From: Paraclostridium ghonii
GTDB lineage: Bacteria > Bacillota > Clostridia > Peptostreptococcales > Peptostreptococcaceae
Assembly (NCBI RefSeq): GCF_023653455.1
Contig: NZ_JAKEDR010000093.1
Coordinates: 1 to 13,153 of the forward strand
DNA: 13,153 bases
Direction of reading: 5' to 3'
Below are positions 1 to 5,818 of the stretch, piece after piece. The notes beneath the pieces are model-generated. The model saw nothing but the letters and a program-made list of their open reading frames with translations, had not been told where the DNA came from and made no database searches. The translations under genes were made by a program, and so were the position numbers. Position 1 is the first letter of the stretch. The number at the start of each line of letters is the position of its first letter.

Positions 1-9
1 CTTTAAAAT

Positions 10-18
10 GTGGTAAAA
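10..18 (+). promoter_or_regulatory. possible extended -10 promoter element
   Basis: TGTGGTAAAAT contains a TGN extended -10 followed by TAAAAT (13-18). Its -35 would lie before the window edge, so it cannot be judged. Transcription would start near 25 and run straight into the hairpin at 32-70. This is weak evidence from sequence only; in such AT-rich DNA the match could be chance. Confidence 0.25.
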
Positions 19-31
19 TAATAATACAACG

Positions 32-76
32 AGTAGTTTTGATAACATAAGTTCTGTTGTCAAAGCTGCTTTTTTT
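32..76 (+). terminator. intrinsic terminator, plus-strand specific
   Basis: Positions 32-47 pair with 55-70 over 16 continuous base pairs around a 7-nt loop, followed by a run of T (70-76). Three of the pairs are U-G in plus-strand RNA (34/68, 37/65, 43/59). These would be A-C mismatches in minus-strand RNA, so the hairpin works only for plus-strand transcription. It either ends a gene left of the window or attenuates a leader ahead of the CarD-like gene. Confidence 0.7.
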
Positions 77-118
77 ATAATTAATATGAAATTATATTAT
101 ATATGGATTTATGATGAA

Positions 119-124
119 TATAAT
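119..124 (+). promoter_or_regulatory. possible -10 box for CarD-like gene
   Basis: A perfect TATAAT is preceded by TG at 115-116, close to an extended -10 arrangement. No convincing -35 lies 16-18 bp upstream in the AT-only stretch. If used, the transcript would include the hairpin at 139-179 before the coding region. Low confidence because of base composition. Confidence 0.3.
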
Positions 125-138
125 TTCTAGTATGGGTT

Positions 139-179
139 TAAAAAAGTCAGCCTAAACATAGGTATTAAAGACTTTTTTA
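139..179 (+). terminator. terminator-like hairpin in CarD leader
   Basis: TAAAAAAGTC (139-148) pairs with GACTTTTTTA (170-179), and an inner 4-bp stem CCTA/TAGG (151-154 with 159-162) closes an AACA loop. The T-run forms the 3' half of the stem, as in many bidirectional terminators. It ends 25 nt before the CarD-like start and just ahead of its ribosome binding site (187-197), so it could attenuate that gene. Stability is modest because the lower stem is all A-T. Confidence 0.45.
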
Positions 180-204
180 TTATATTAAGGATGGTGAAAT
201 CTTA

Positions 205-711
205 ATGTTTAAGATTGACGATTGTGTAATGTATGGTATGACAGGAGCGTGTAAAGTTATAGATATAACTAATGAGAAGTTTATAAACGGAGAGGATAGA
301 AAGTACTATGTATTAAGACCGATTTATTCTGACAATATAATAATAAAAGCTCCGGTAGATAATCAAAATATTCCGATGAGAAAGACTATATCTAAAAACA
401 ATGCAACTTCGCTAGTAAACAATATCCCAAATATGGATATTTCATGGATTGAGGATGACAAGACAAGAAACAAAAAATTTAATGCAATACTTAAGAGTGG
501 GAAATGTGAAGAACTGATTAAATTAGTAAGAAGTATACATTTTAATAAAGAACAAGTAAAATCTATTGGTAAAAAAACACATCAAGTAGACGATAATGTT
601 ATGAAAGAAGCAGAAAGACTGTTAAATGAAGAGTTTGCAGTTGCTTTGAATATTTCTCCCGACGAAGTGATTCCATATATAACAAGCCATATACCTCAAC
701 AAAATATTTAA
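205..711 (+). CDS. CarD/CdnL/TRCF-family RNA polymerase-binding regulator
   Basis: This predicted cytoplasmic regulator has 168 residues, close to the usual CarD/CdnL length of about 160. Members bind the RNA polymerase beta subunit through an N-terminal Tudor-like domain and steady the open promoter complex through a helical C-terminal domain. Residues 1-60 show the N-terminal pattern (a VMYGMTGACKVIDI turn-rich strand, then YYVLRPIY and a basic strand). The rest is helical and charged, with a single Trp at residue 81 near the domain junction, where CarD proteins carry a DNA-contacting Trp; that equivalence is inferred. The ATG follows AAGGATGGTGA (187-197) at normal spacing. The gene stands alone, with hairpins before it and a bidirectional terminator after it. 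Clostridia often have several divergent CarD paralogues, so it may act on a special gene set rather than globally. The family call is fairly secure; the role is not. Confidence 0.82.
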   Translation: MFKIDDCVMYGMTGACKVIDITNEKFINGEDRKYYVLRPIYSDNIIIKAPVDNQNIPMRKTISKNNATSLVNNIPNMDISWIEDDKTRNKKFNAILKSGKCEELIKLVRSIHFNKEQVKSIGKKTHQVDDNVMKEAERLLNEEFAVALNISPDEVIPYITSHIPQQNI

Positions 712-815
712 ATTATTTAAAATATATAATGAAAAAAGTTTAAAATAAGTAGGATTGAGATATTCCCTTGTTTTATTTAGGTTCTGTTATACTAAATTGT
801 CAATTGGTGCAATTA

Positions 816-853
816 AAAAAATAGGTAATCCGTTTTCGGATTACCTATTTTTT
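816..853. terminator. bidirectional terminator between convergent genes
   Basis: A perfect 17-bp stem (816-832 with 837-853) closes a TTTT loop. A-rich on the left and T-rich on the right, it gives a U-tract on either strand. It lies between the end of the CarD-like gene (711) and the end of the convergent acetyltransferase gene (890), and can serve both. Confidence 0.92.
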
Positions 854-889
854 ATACTTAAAAACTTTGTTATATAATCTATTAATATT

Positions 890-1399
890 CTACTTAATAA
901 ATTCCCAGTAAATTAATTCGTCATCTTTATTAACTTCCTTAAACCCAGCTTTTTCTAGTATTTGAGCAGAAGGCTTATTACTAATTAAACATTCAGCTTT
1001 AATAACTTTAACACTTTCTTGAAAGTTTAACCAATCCATAATAGCATTTAAAGATTCAAAACCAAAACCTTTTTCTCTTTCATGTTCTACTAATCCAAAT
1101 CCAATTTCCACTTTTCCATTTTCATTAGGTTCTCCATGAAAACCTATATCTCCAATTATTTTCTTGTTATTTTTATCTACTATCATCCAAGTTTCAAACC
1201 CAGTTGGTATCTTACTCTTTTCCAATGAAACCTTTATAATAGGTAAAATATCCATTGTATCTTCTGTAGGCCATTTTTTATCACATTTAATTCCTAGATT
1301 CTCAATTTCTTTACTACTTCTATTTATTAATGATTTTACTATTTCTAATGTTATAGGTATTAATGTTAATCTATTTGTTTGTATGTTTTTTAAGTTCAT
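890..1399 (-). CDS. GNAT-family N-acetyltransferase (RimJ/RimL type)
   Basis: This predicted cytosolic acetyl-CoA-dependent N-acetyltransferase has 169 residues, a normal length. Typical features, in order, are TNRLTLIPIT at the N-terminus (residues 8-17), a central sheet with IIGDIGFHG (81-89), the acetyl-CoA motif A region around 105-116 with R-E-K-G-F-G in place of the usual R/Q-x-x-G-x-G/A, and the C-terminal NKPSAQILEKAGF (141-153). The subfamily acetylates protein N-termini, amino acids or small toxic compounds; the substrate here is unknown. A GTG four codons upstream extends the frame, but that GTG is part of the Shine-Dalgarno sequence GAAAGGTGG (1408-1416). The ATG at 1399-1397 sits 8 nt after it and is preferred. 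The gene has its own promoter and a structured leader with a small ORF, an arrangement best known for inducible antibiotic-resistance genes. A detoxifying role is therefore possible but unproven. Confidence 0.88.
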   Translation of the reverse strand: MNLKNIQTNRLTLIPITLEIVKSLINRSSKEIENLGIKCDKKWPTEDTMDILPIIKVSLEKSKIPTGFETWMIVDKNNKKIIGDIGFHGEPNENGKVEIGFGLVEHEREKGFGFESLNAIMDWLNFQESVKVIKAECLISNKPSAQILEKAGFKEVNKDDELIYWEFIK

Positions 1400-1407
1400 T
1401 TTATTTT

Positions 1408-1416
1408 CCACCTTTC
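1408..1416 (-). promoter_or_regulatory. ribosome binding site of the GNAT gene, sequesterable
   Basis: Minus-strand GAAAGGTGG lies 8 nt before the ATG and decides the start. Nine bases (minus-strand AAAGGTGGA, 1415 to 1407) are perfectly complementary to TCCACCTTT at 1453 to 1445 in the same leader. The site can therefore be buried in an RNA stem. Confidence 0.75.
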
Positions 1417-1444
1417 AATATAAAAAAGTAACCTTGTAAGAAGT

Positions 1445-1492
1445 AAAGGTGGATTAATACTTGTAAATTTAAATTAAGTAATAAACCACCTT
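1445..1492 (-). promoter_or_regulatory. leader hairpin competing with RBS sequestration
   Basis: In minus-strand RNA, AAGGTGGTTTATTACTT (1492 to 1476) pairs with AAGTATTAATCCACCTT (1462 to 1446). That is 17 positions with two mismatches around a 13-nt loop. The second arm carries CCACCTTT, which can instead pair with the GNAT ribosome binding site (1415 to 1407). The two pairings exclude each other. The first arm lies inside the small leader ORF, so a ribosome there would choose between them. Confidence 0.6.
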
Positions 1493-1516
1493 GTTTCCAT
1501 TTATAATACTTTTCAT
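1469..1516 (-). CDS. candidate 15-residue leader peptide upstream of GNAT
   Basis: Reads MKSIINGNKVVYYLI then TAA. The ATG (1516-1514) follows AGGAG (1529-1525) by 8 nt, a ribosome binding site as good as those of the real genes here. Codons 9 to 14 coincide with the first arm of the leader hairpin, so translation of this ORF should control folding downstream. Its own ribosome binding site is partly within a short hairpin (AACAACT 1541-1535 with AGTTGGTT 1526-1519, one bulge). It looks like a regulatory leader peptide of the kind that precedes erm, cat and similar genes. Translation is inferred, not shown, and a short ORF can occur by chance. Confidence 0.5.
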   Translation of the reverse strand: MKSIINGNKVVYYLI

Positions 1517-1583
1517 AAAACCAACTCCTATTACAGTTGTTTATAAAAGGACAGAAACTAAATGCATCCATCCTTTGGTATAA

Positions 1584-1612
1584 ATTGTAGTATATATGGA
1601 ATTGAATGTAAA
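1584..1612 (-). promoter_or_regulatory. sigma-A-type promoter of the GNAT gene
   Basis: On the minus strand TTTACA (1612-1607) is followed, after exactly 17 bp, by TACAAT (1589-1584). Both are one base from consensus hexamers in the most conserved arrangement. Transcription should start near 1577, giving a leader of about 180 nt before the GNAT ATG. Confidence 0.7.
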
Positions 1613-1684
1613 TATATTACATTGAAATCTAAGTGTTTCTTAAATATCTGATTTTATTTATCATGAAGAGCAAGTAATTGATAA

Positions 1685-1723
1685 AATTTGTAACAATCTC
1701 AGATTCAAACAATCTTACAAATT
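1685..1723. repeat. 9-bp perfect inverted repeat upstream of transporter operon
   Basis: AATTTGTAA (1685-1693) and TTACAAATT (1715-1723) are perfect inverted copies separated by 21 bp. Inside lies a smaller palindrome, AATCTcAGATT (1695-1705). It could be a protein-binding operator or a weak RNA hairpin. There is no following T-run, so it is not a terminator. Confidence 0.45.
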
Positions 1724-1724
1724 A

Positions 1725-1757
1725 GTAAGTTAGGTGTATTTACTGTAAGTTGAGTGT
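1725..1757 (+). repeat. 20-bp-spaced direct repeat, possible activator site
   Basis: GTAAGTTAGGTGT (1725-1737) and GTAAGTTGAGTGT (1745-1757) match at 11 of 13 positions. They are spaced 20 bp apart, about two helical turns. They end just upstream of where the -35 of the candidate promoter (-10 at 1783-1788) would be, the usual place for an activator dimer such as a response regulator. The assignment is inference. Confidence 0.45.
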
Positions 1758-1779
1758 TATGTATTTAATATAAATTAAG

Positions 1780-1788
1780 TGATAAAAT
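1780..1788 (+). promoter_or_regulatory. extended -10 promoter of the transporter operon
   Basis: TGATAAAAT is an extended -10 (TGN then TAAAAT at 1783-1788). The position of its -35 (about 1760-1765, TGTATT) is poor, fitting a promoter that relies on an activator. It would give a 5' leader of about 50 nt before the ribosome binding site TTGGAGGT (1832-1839). Confidence 0.4.
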
Positions 1789-1843
1789 GATAAAAATAGT
1801 AAACTTGTATTAATTTGTAATAATAATAAGTTTGGAGGTAAAT

Positions 1844-4087
1844 ATGAGGAAAATAAGAAAAAGCATAAGCATAATGATGATTGCTATCTTTGTAATAACT
1901 ATGGTTACGGGCTGCGGGAGTGGAAAAAAAATTACTAAAGGGGGATACATAGGAACTGATTTGAAGTTGCCAGAGGGAATGAAGGCTGTAACAGGAATTG
2001 GAACATTAGACAATGGAGATATAGCTGTAATTGGTTTTGGAGAAGATTTAAAAAATCAATTATATTATACTTCGAGTGACAATGGGAAAAGTTGGAATGA
2101 TAAAAAAATTAAAACTCCAGAATTACCAGAAGGAAGCAATATTATAAGTTCTAATATAAAAGGTGATGGAAGTGTACTTATTGTATATGAGATACAGTTA
2201 CAAGAAAATTTAGATACTAAGCAAACAGATAGAGAAGCTTCACCTGAGAACCCTGAGAAAAAAGCTGTTTTAATAGATACAAGTGGAAATAGTACAGAAG
2301 TAGCTATTGATAAAGAACTATTAAATAGAAGTGGTGAATTAAAAGTTGACAACAATGGAGATATATATTTACAAGATTATGAAAAAAACAAAATAGTTAG
2401 GCTAGATGGAAAAACAGGAACTGTAAAAAAAGAATATAAATATGAAATGCAAGATACAATAAACTGGGCTGTTAATGGAAATTATTTATTAGTAGCATCA
2501 CCAGAAAAAGCAATAGAGTTTGACACTGAAAGTGGAGAAAACAAAGGGGAGGTAAATATAGAAAAGGAAATAATTGCAGCAAATCCAGGTATATATCCAG
2601 GTAAGGATAAAGATACATTCTATTTTATCAATAGAGATGGTATTTATGTTCATAAAATAGGTAGTAAATCACAAGAAAAAATTATGGATGGATCACGTAG
2701 TGGCGTAGGTAGCAACTATGTATATCAGTTTATACAAAAATCAGAAGATGAATTTATGATTTTATTACAAACTAATGAGGGTGAAACAATATTAAAAAAC
2801 TACAAGTATGATGCTGATATGGTAGTAGATGATAAAAAGGAAATTTCTATTTTTTCAATGTATGACTCAGATAGAATGAGACAGGCTATTGCTATGTACC
2901 AAAAAAAACATCCAGACGTACATATCAACTTAGAAATTGGGATTGATAATAATCAATCAATTACTAAAACTGATGCAATCAAGAAGGTTAATACAGAAAT
3001 AATGGCAGGCAAAGGACCGGATATTATTATGTTAGATGGATTACCTGCAAAATCTTATATGGAAAAAGGGTTACTTGAAGATATTACAGATATAGTAGAA
3101 GGTGATGATGCAGTGCTTTCAAATATAGTTAAAGCATCAAAATCAGCAGATGGAAAAATCTATTCAGCTCCATTAAAATTCCATGTACCTGTAATTATTG
3201 GTGAAAATGCAAGTAACATAAATACATTAAGCTCATTGGGAAAATCTATTGAAGATATTAGTAAGAATGCTAAGGGTAGTGTTATGGATGTATTTTCTCC
3301 AGAGGAATTAGTGTATTTATTATACAACCAATCTGGAGCTAGTTGGATTAATACTGATAACACAATAAACACTAAAAATCTAAATAGCTTTTTAGTGGAT
3401 ACTAAAAAAATATACGATTCAATAAAAGATAAAAATTCAACTGAAAAAATTAAGCAACATGAAGAAACACTAAAATATTCAGAAGAATATGAACCTGATA
3501 AAACTCGTGGAGAAAGATTTATAGAAAATAGTGGAGATTTTACACAACTATTAAATGAAAATCCTACATCATTATGTATGTATAATTTCTCGAGTATAAA
3601 TGATTTAAGTATAATAGAAACGATTAAGGAAGTTAATGGAAATATATCTTATGATATTTGGAAAGGACAAGGTACAAGTTCATTAGTAGGTTTAGATACT
3701 ATAGCCATAAATTCAAAAAGTAGTAAAAAAGATATATCTAAAGATTTTGTAAAAATGTTATTTAGTGAAGAATACCAAAGCATAGATAAAGAAGTTGGTT
3801 TCCCAGTGAATAAAGCTGCATTTAAAGCTAGTTTTACTCAAGATAAGAGTAGATACGGAGAGACTATTGTAGGTGGAGACATAGAAATTAAACTTAAAGA
3901 AATATCTCAAGATGAAGTAGATAGTTTAATGAAAAAAATTGAAAGCATAGACACTATGAGAGATCCAGATATAGAGGTATTAAGAAAAACAATAGATGAA
4001 TTTAATGCATATATTTTAGGTGAAAAATCACTAGATGAAACAGTTAAAGCAATTCAAAACAAATTAGAAATATACTTATCCGAATAA
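1844..4087 (+). CDS. lipoprotein with N-terminal propeller-like part and family-1 solute-binding domain
   Basis: This 747-residue protein is well above the usual 400-450 for sugar-binding lipoproteins. Residues 1-24 form a lipoprotein signal peptide (RKIRK, a hydrophobic core, then lipobox VTGC with Cys24), so the protein should be anchored outside the membrane. Residues about 40-330 contain repeated short strands with DNGDI/NNGDI turns and one sialidase-type Asp box, SSDNGKSW (77-84), suggesting a beta-propeller. From about 332 (ISIFSMYDSDRMRQAIAMY) a family-1 solute-binding domain follows, with the typical AGKGPDIIMLDG (388-399) and GFPVNKAAF near the C-terminus. It should deliver ligand to the two permeases encoded next. 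The frame opens at a TTG (1832), but that codon is inside the Shine-Dalgarno sequence; the ATG at 1844 is chosen. The ligand is unknown. The propeller call is a pattern judgement; the binding-protein call is firm. Confidence 0.88.
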   Translation: MRKIRKSISIMMIAIFVITMVTGCGSGKKITKGGYIGTDLKLPEGMKAVTGIGTLDNGDIAVIGFGEDLKNQLYYTSSDNGKSWNDKKIKTPELPEGSNIISSNIKGDGSVLIVYEIQLQENLDTKQTDREASPENPEKKAVLIDTSGNSTEVAIDKELLNRSGELKVDNNGDIYLQDYEKNKIVRLDGKTGTVKKEYKYEMQDTINWAVNGNYLLVASPEKAIEFDTESGENKGEVNIEKEIIAANPGIYPGKDKDTFYFINRDGIYVHKIGSKSQEKIMDGSRSGVGSNYVYQFIQKSEDEFMILLQTNEGETILKNYKYDADMVVDDKKEISIFSMYDSDRMRQAIAMYQKKHPDVHINLEIGIDNNQSITKTDAIKKVNTEIMAGKGPDIIMLDGLPAKSYMEKGLLEDITDIVEGDDAVLSNIVKASKSADGKIYSAPLKFHVPVIIGENASNINTLSSLGKSIEDISKNAKGSVMDVFSPEELVYLLYNQSGASWINTDNTINTKNLNSFLVDTKKIYDSIKDKNSTEKIKQHEETLKYSEEYEPDKTRGERFIENSGDFTQLLNENPTSLCMYNFSSINDLSIIETIKEVNGNISYDIWKGQGTSSLVGLDTIAINSKSSKKDISKDFVKMLFSEEYQSIDKEVGFPVNKAAFKASFTQDKSRYGETIVGGDIEIKLKEISQDEVDSLMKKIESIDTMRDPDIEVLRKTIDEFNAYILGEKSLDETVKAIQNKLEIYLSE

Positions 4088-4098
4088 GTGAGAATGCT

Positions 4099-4974
4099 AT
4101 GTTAAGAAAACTAACAAAAACAAAACAAATGAAAGAATTAAAAATTAATAAATCTGTATTAGGGTTTTTGATTCCAAGTTTAATAGGAGTATCAATATTT
4201 ATTCTTATTCCATTTTTAGATGTAGTTATAAGGTCTTTTCAAAGTGAGGTATCAAGGGAATTTGTTTTTTTAGATAATTATATAGAAATATTTTCTAATA
4301 TACCTTTTAGGCTAGCAGCAAAGAATACACTAAGGTTTGTCCTAGTATGTATACCATTGTTACTTGGATTATCGTTACTATTAGCTGTATTAATACACGA
4401 GTTATTTAGATCATCAGAAAAGCTAACAACATCATTTTTAGTACCATTAGCAATACCTATAGCATCAGTAGTACTTGTATGGAGAATTGTTTTTCACCAA
4501 CAAGGTATATTAAATGGCTTCCTAGTTAATCTAGGAGGCTCTGGTGTTGATTGGATGAATAGTGATTATGCTTTTTGGATATTGGTCTTTACGTATATAT
4601 GGAAAAATCTTGGTTATAACATTATTTTATGGCTGGCTGGACTTAGTTGTATTCCGAAAGAAATATATGAAGCTGCAAAAGTCGATGGAGCCTCAAGATG
4701 GAGTGCATTTAGAAATATAACAATGCCTATATTAAAGCCTACATTATATACAATTACAGTATTGTCATTACTTAACTCATTTAAAGTATTTAGAGAAGCA
4801 TACTTAATAGCAGGAGATTATCCAGATAAAAGCATGTATTTATTGCAACATTTATTTAACAACTGGTTTAGGGAACTTTCCTTTGGAAAAATATCAGCAG
4901 CTTCAGTAGTTATGAGTATAATAATATTCATACTTATAATGTTTTTACAAAGAAGCTGGGAGAGTGAGAATTAG
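4099..4974 (+). CDS. ABC importer permease, MalF/UgpA type
   Basis: This 291-residue integral membrane protein has about six hydrophobic segments (around 21-42, 77-100, 112-132, 158-182, 212-228 and 267-284). It is one half of the channel of a CUT1-type importer. The EAA loop that docks on the ATPase is clear at 191-210 (EAAKVDGASRWSAFRNITMP). It begins 11 nt after the binding protein with a weak ribosome binding site (GTGAG, 4088-4092), so translational coupling is likely. Its stop codon abuts the ATG of the second permease. It lacks the long extra N-terminal segments of E. coli MalF and resembles the compact Gram-positive form. The substrate is probably a carbohydrate or glycerophosphodiester by family, not determined here. 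Confidence 0.93.
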   Translation: MLRKLTKTKQMKELKINKSVLGFLIPSLIGVSIFILIPFLDVVIRSFQSEVSREFVFLDNYIEIFSNIPFRLAAKNTLRFVLVCIPLLLGLSLLLAVLIHELFRSSEKLTTSFLVPLAIPIASVVLVWRIVFHQQGILNGFLVNLGGSGVDWMNSDYAFWILVFTYIWKNLGYNIILWLAGLSCIPKEIYEAAKVDGASRWSAFRNITMPILKPTLYTITVLSLLNSFKVFREAYLIAGDYPDKSMYLLQHLFNNWFRELSFGKISAASVVMSIIIFILIMFLQRSWESEN

Positions 4975-5817
4975 ATGAAGAAGAATGTAAGTAAATTAAT
5001 AATAATACTTTTATCAATATTTATGTGCTTGCCTATAATTTTAATAGTATCAGGATCACTTATGGGGCTAGATGAATTAAAAGAATGTTTAGGTCCAGCA
5101 TTATCAGATATGGAGGGGTATGTTAGGTTGTCGTTATTTCCTAAATACCCTACTTTTAAATCAATAGTTCAACTACTTTTAGATACTCCAGAATTTTTTG
5201 TAATGTACTGGAATTCTATAAAAATAGTTGTATTTGTATTGTTTGGACAAGTACTATTAGCTATGCCAGCGGCTTGGGCATTTGCACAATACAATTTTTC
5301 GTATAAAAAATTATTATTTACTATTTATATAGTTGTAATGCTTATGCCGTTTCAAGTAACAATGTTATCTAGCTATATAGTTTTAGATAAGTTTAATATA
5401 ATAAATACACATTTAAGTTTAATAATACCTGGAATTTTTTCTACTTTCCCGGTATTTATAATGTATAGATTCTTTTCTAATATACCCAAAAGTATTTTAG
5501 AAGCAGCAAGAATAGATGGGGCTAGTGAAATTAAAGTGTTTTTAAATATTGGAGTTCCATTAGGAATGCCAGGAATAATATCTGCAATGGTATTAGGATT
5601 TATAGAATATTGGAATTTAATCGAGCAACCTTTAACTTTTATAAAGGATCAAAGTCTTTGGCCAATATCTTTATATTTACCAAATATAGGTTTAGAGAAT
5701 GCAGATATCGCATTTTTAGCTTCGTTGGTTACATTACTAACATCGCTTGCAGTATTTTTTGCAGGACAAAAGTACTTAAAAGAAGGTATTTCAGCGACAT
5801 CAGGAGGTGAAAAATAA
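4975..5817 (+). CDS. ABC importer permease, MalG/UgpE type
   Basis: This 280-residue membrane protein forms the second half of the importer channel. Hydrophobic segments lie around 8-30, 82-105, 112-134, 145-166, 196-218 and 246-264. The EAA loop is at 176-195 (EAARIDGASEIKVFLNIGVP). The long extracytoplasmic stretch between the first two membrane segments (about 31-80) is usual for this subfamily. The ATG follows directly on the TAG of the previous permease with no gap, a strong sign of coupled translation. Its own 3' end carries the ribosome binding site of the next gene. Family placement is firm; substrate unknown. Confidence 0.93.
   Translation: MKKNVSKLIIILLSIFMCLPIILIVSGSLMGLDELKECLGPALSDMEGYVRLSLFPKYPTFKSIVQLLLDTPEFFVMYWNSIKIVVFVLFGQVLLAMPAAWAFAQYNFSYKKLLFTIYIVVMLMPFQVTMLSSYIVLDKFNIINTHLSLIIPGIFSTFPVFIMYRFFSNIPKSILEAARIDGASEIKVFLNIGVPLGMPGIISAMVLGFIEYWNLIEQPLTFIKDQSLWPISLYLPNIGLENADIAFLASLVTLLTSLAVFFAGQKYLKEGISATSGGEK
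5802..5810 (+). promoter_or_regulatory. strong ribosome binding site deciding the adaptor start
   Basis: AGGAGGTGA is a full complement to the 3' end of 16S rRNA and lies 8 nt before the ATG at 5819. The frame also opens at the GTG at 5807-5809, but that is inside this site and cannot be the start. It overlaps the last codons of the upstream permease. Confidence 0.85.
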
Positions 5818-5818
5818 A

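Larger units (their letters stand above)
1600..1831. promoter_or_regulatory. divergent intergenic control region
   Basis: No gene is seen between the GNAT promoter and the start of the transporter operon. The stretch holds an inverted repeat (1685-1723), two direct repeats (1725-1757) and a likely plus-strand promoter around 1780-1788. The remainder is AT-rich sequence in which I see nothing specific. Confidence 0.5.

Noticed and set aside
780..795. GGTTCTGTTATACTAA resembles the tip of an IS6-family terminal inverted repeat, and GTTCTGTT also occurs at 51-58
   Set aside because: The two copies are in direct rather than inverted orientation, the match is short, no transposase fragment or target duplication is seen, and the copy at 51-58 is explained as part of the terminator hairpin.
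1164..1439. Plus-strand open frame opposite the GNAT gene
   Set aside because: It lies antisense to a clear acetyltransferase, has no ribosome binding site, and its hydrophobic product is what the complement of such AT-rich coding DNA usually gives.
1469..1500. The GNAT leader AACAAGGTGGTTT resembles a T-box antiterminator (GGTGG) sequence
   Set aside because: The leader is too short for a full T-box, the invariant GGTGGNACCGCG core is not completed, no specifier stem or AG-bulge is seen, and the GGTGG is better explained by pairing with CCACCTT inside the leader.
1832..1843. Upstream TTG/GTG starts extending four or five genes by a few residues (1832, 5807, 8282, and 1411 on the minus strand)
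   Set aside because: In each case the alternative start codon lies in or directly against the Shine-Dalgarno sequence of an ATG a few codons further on, so it cannot be used with that site.
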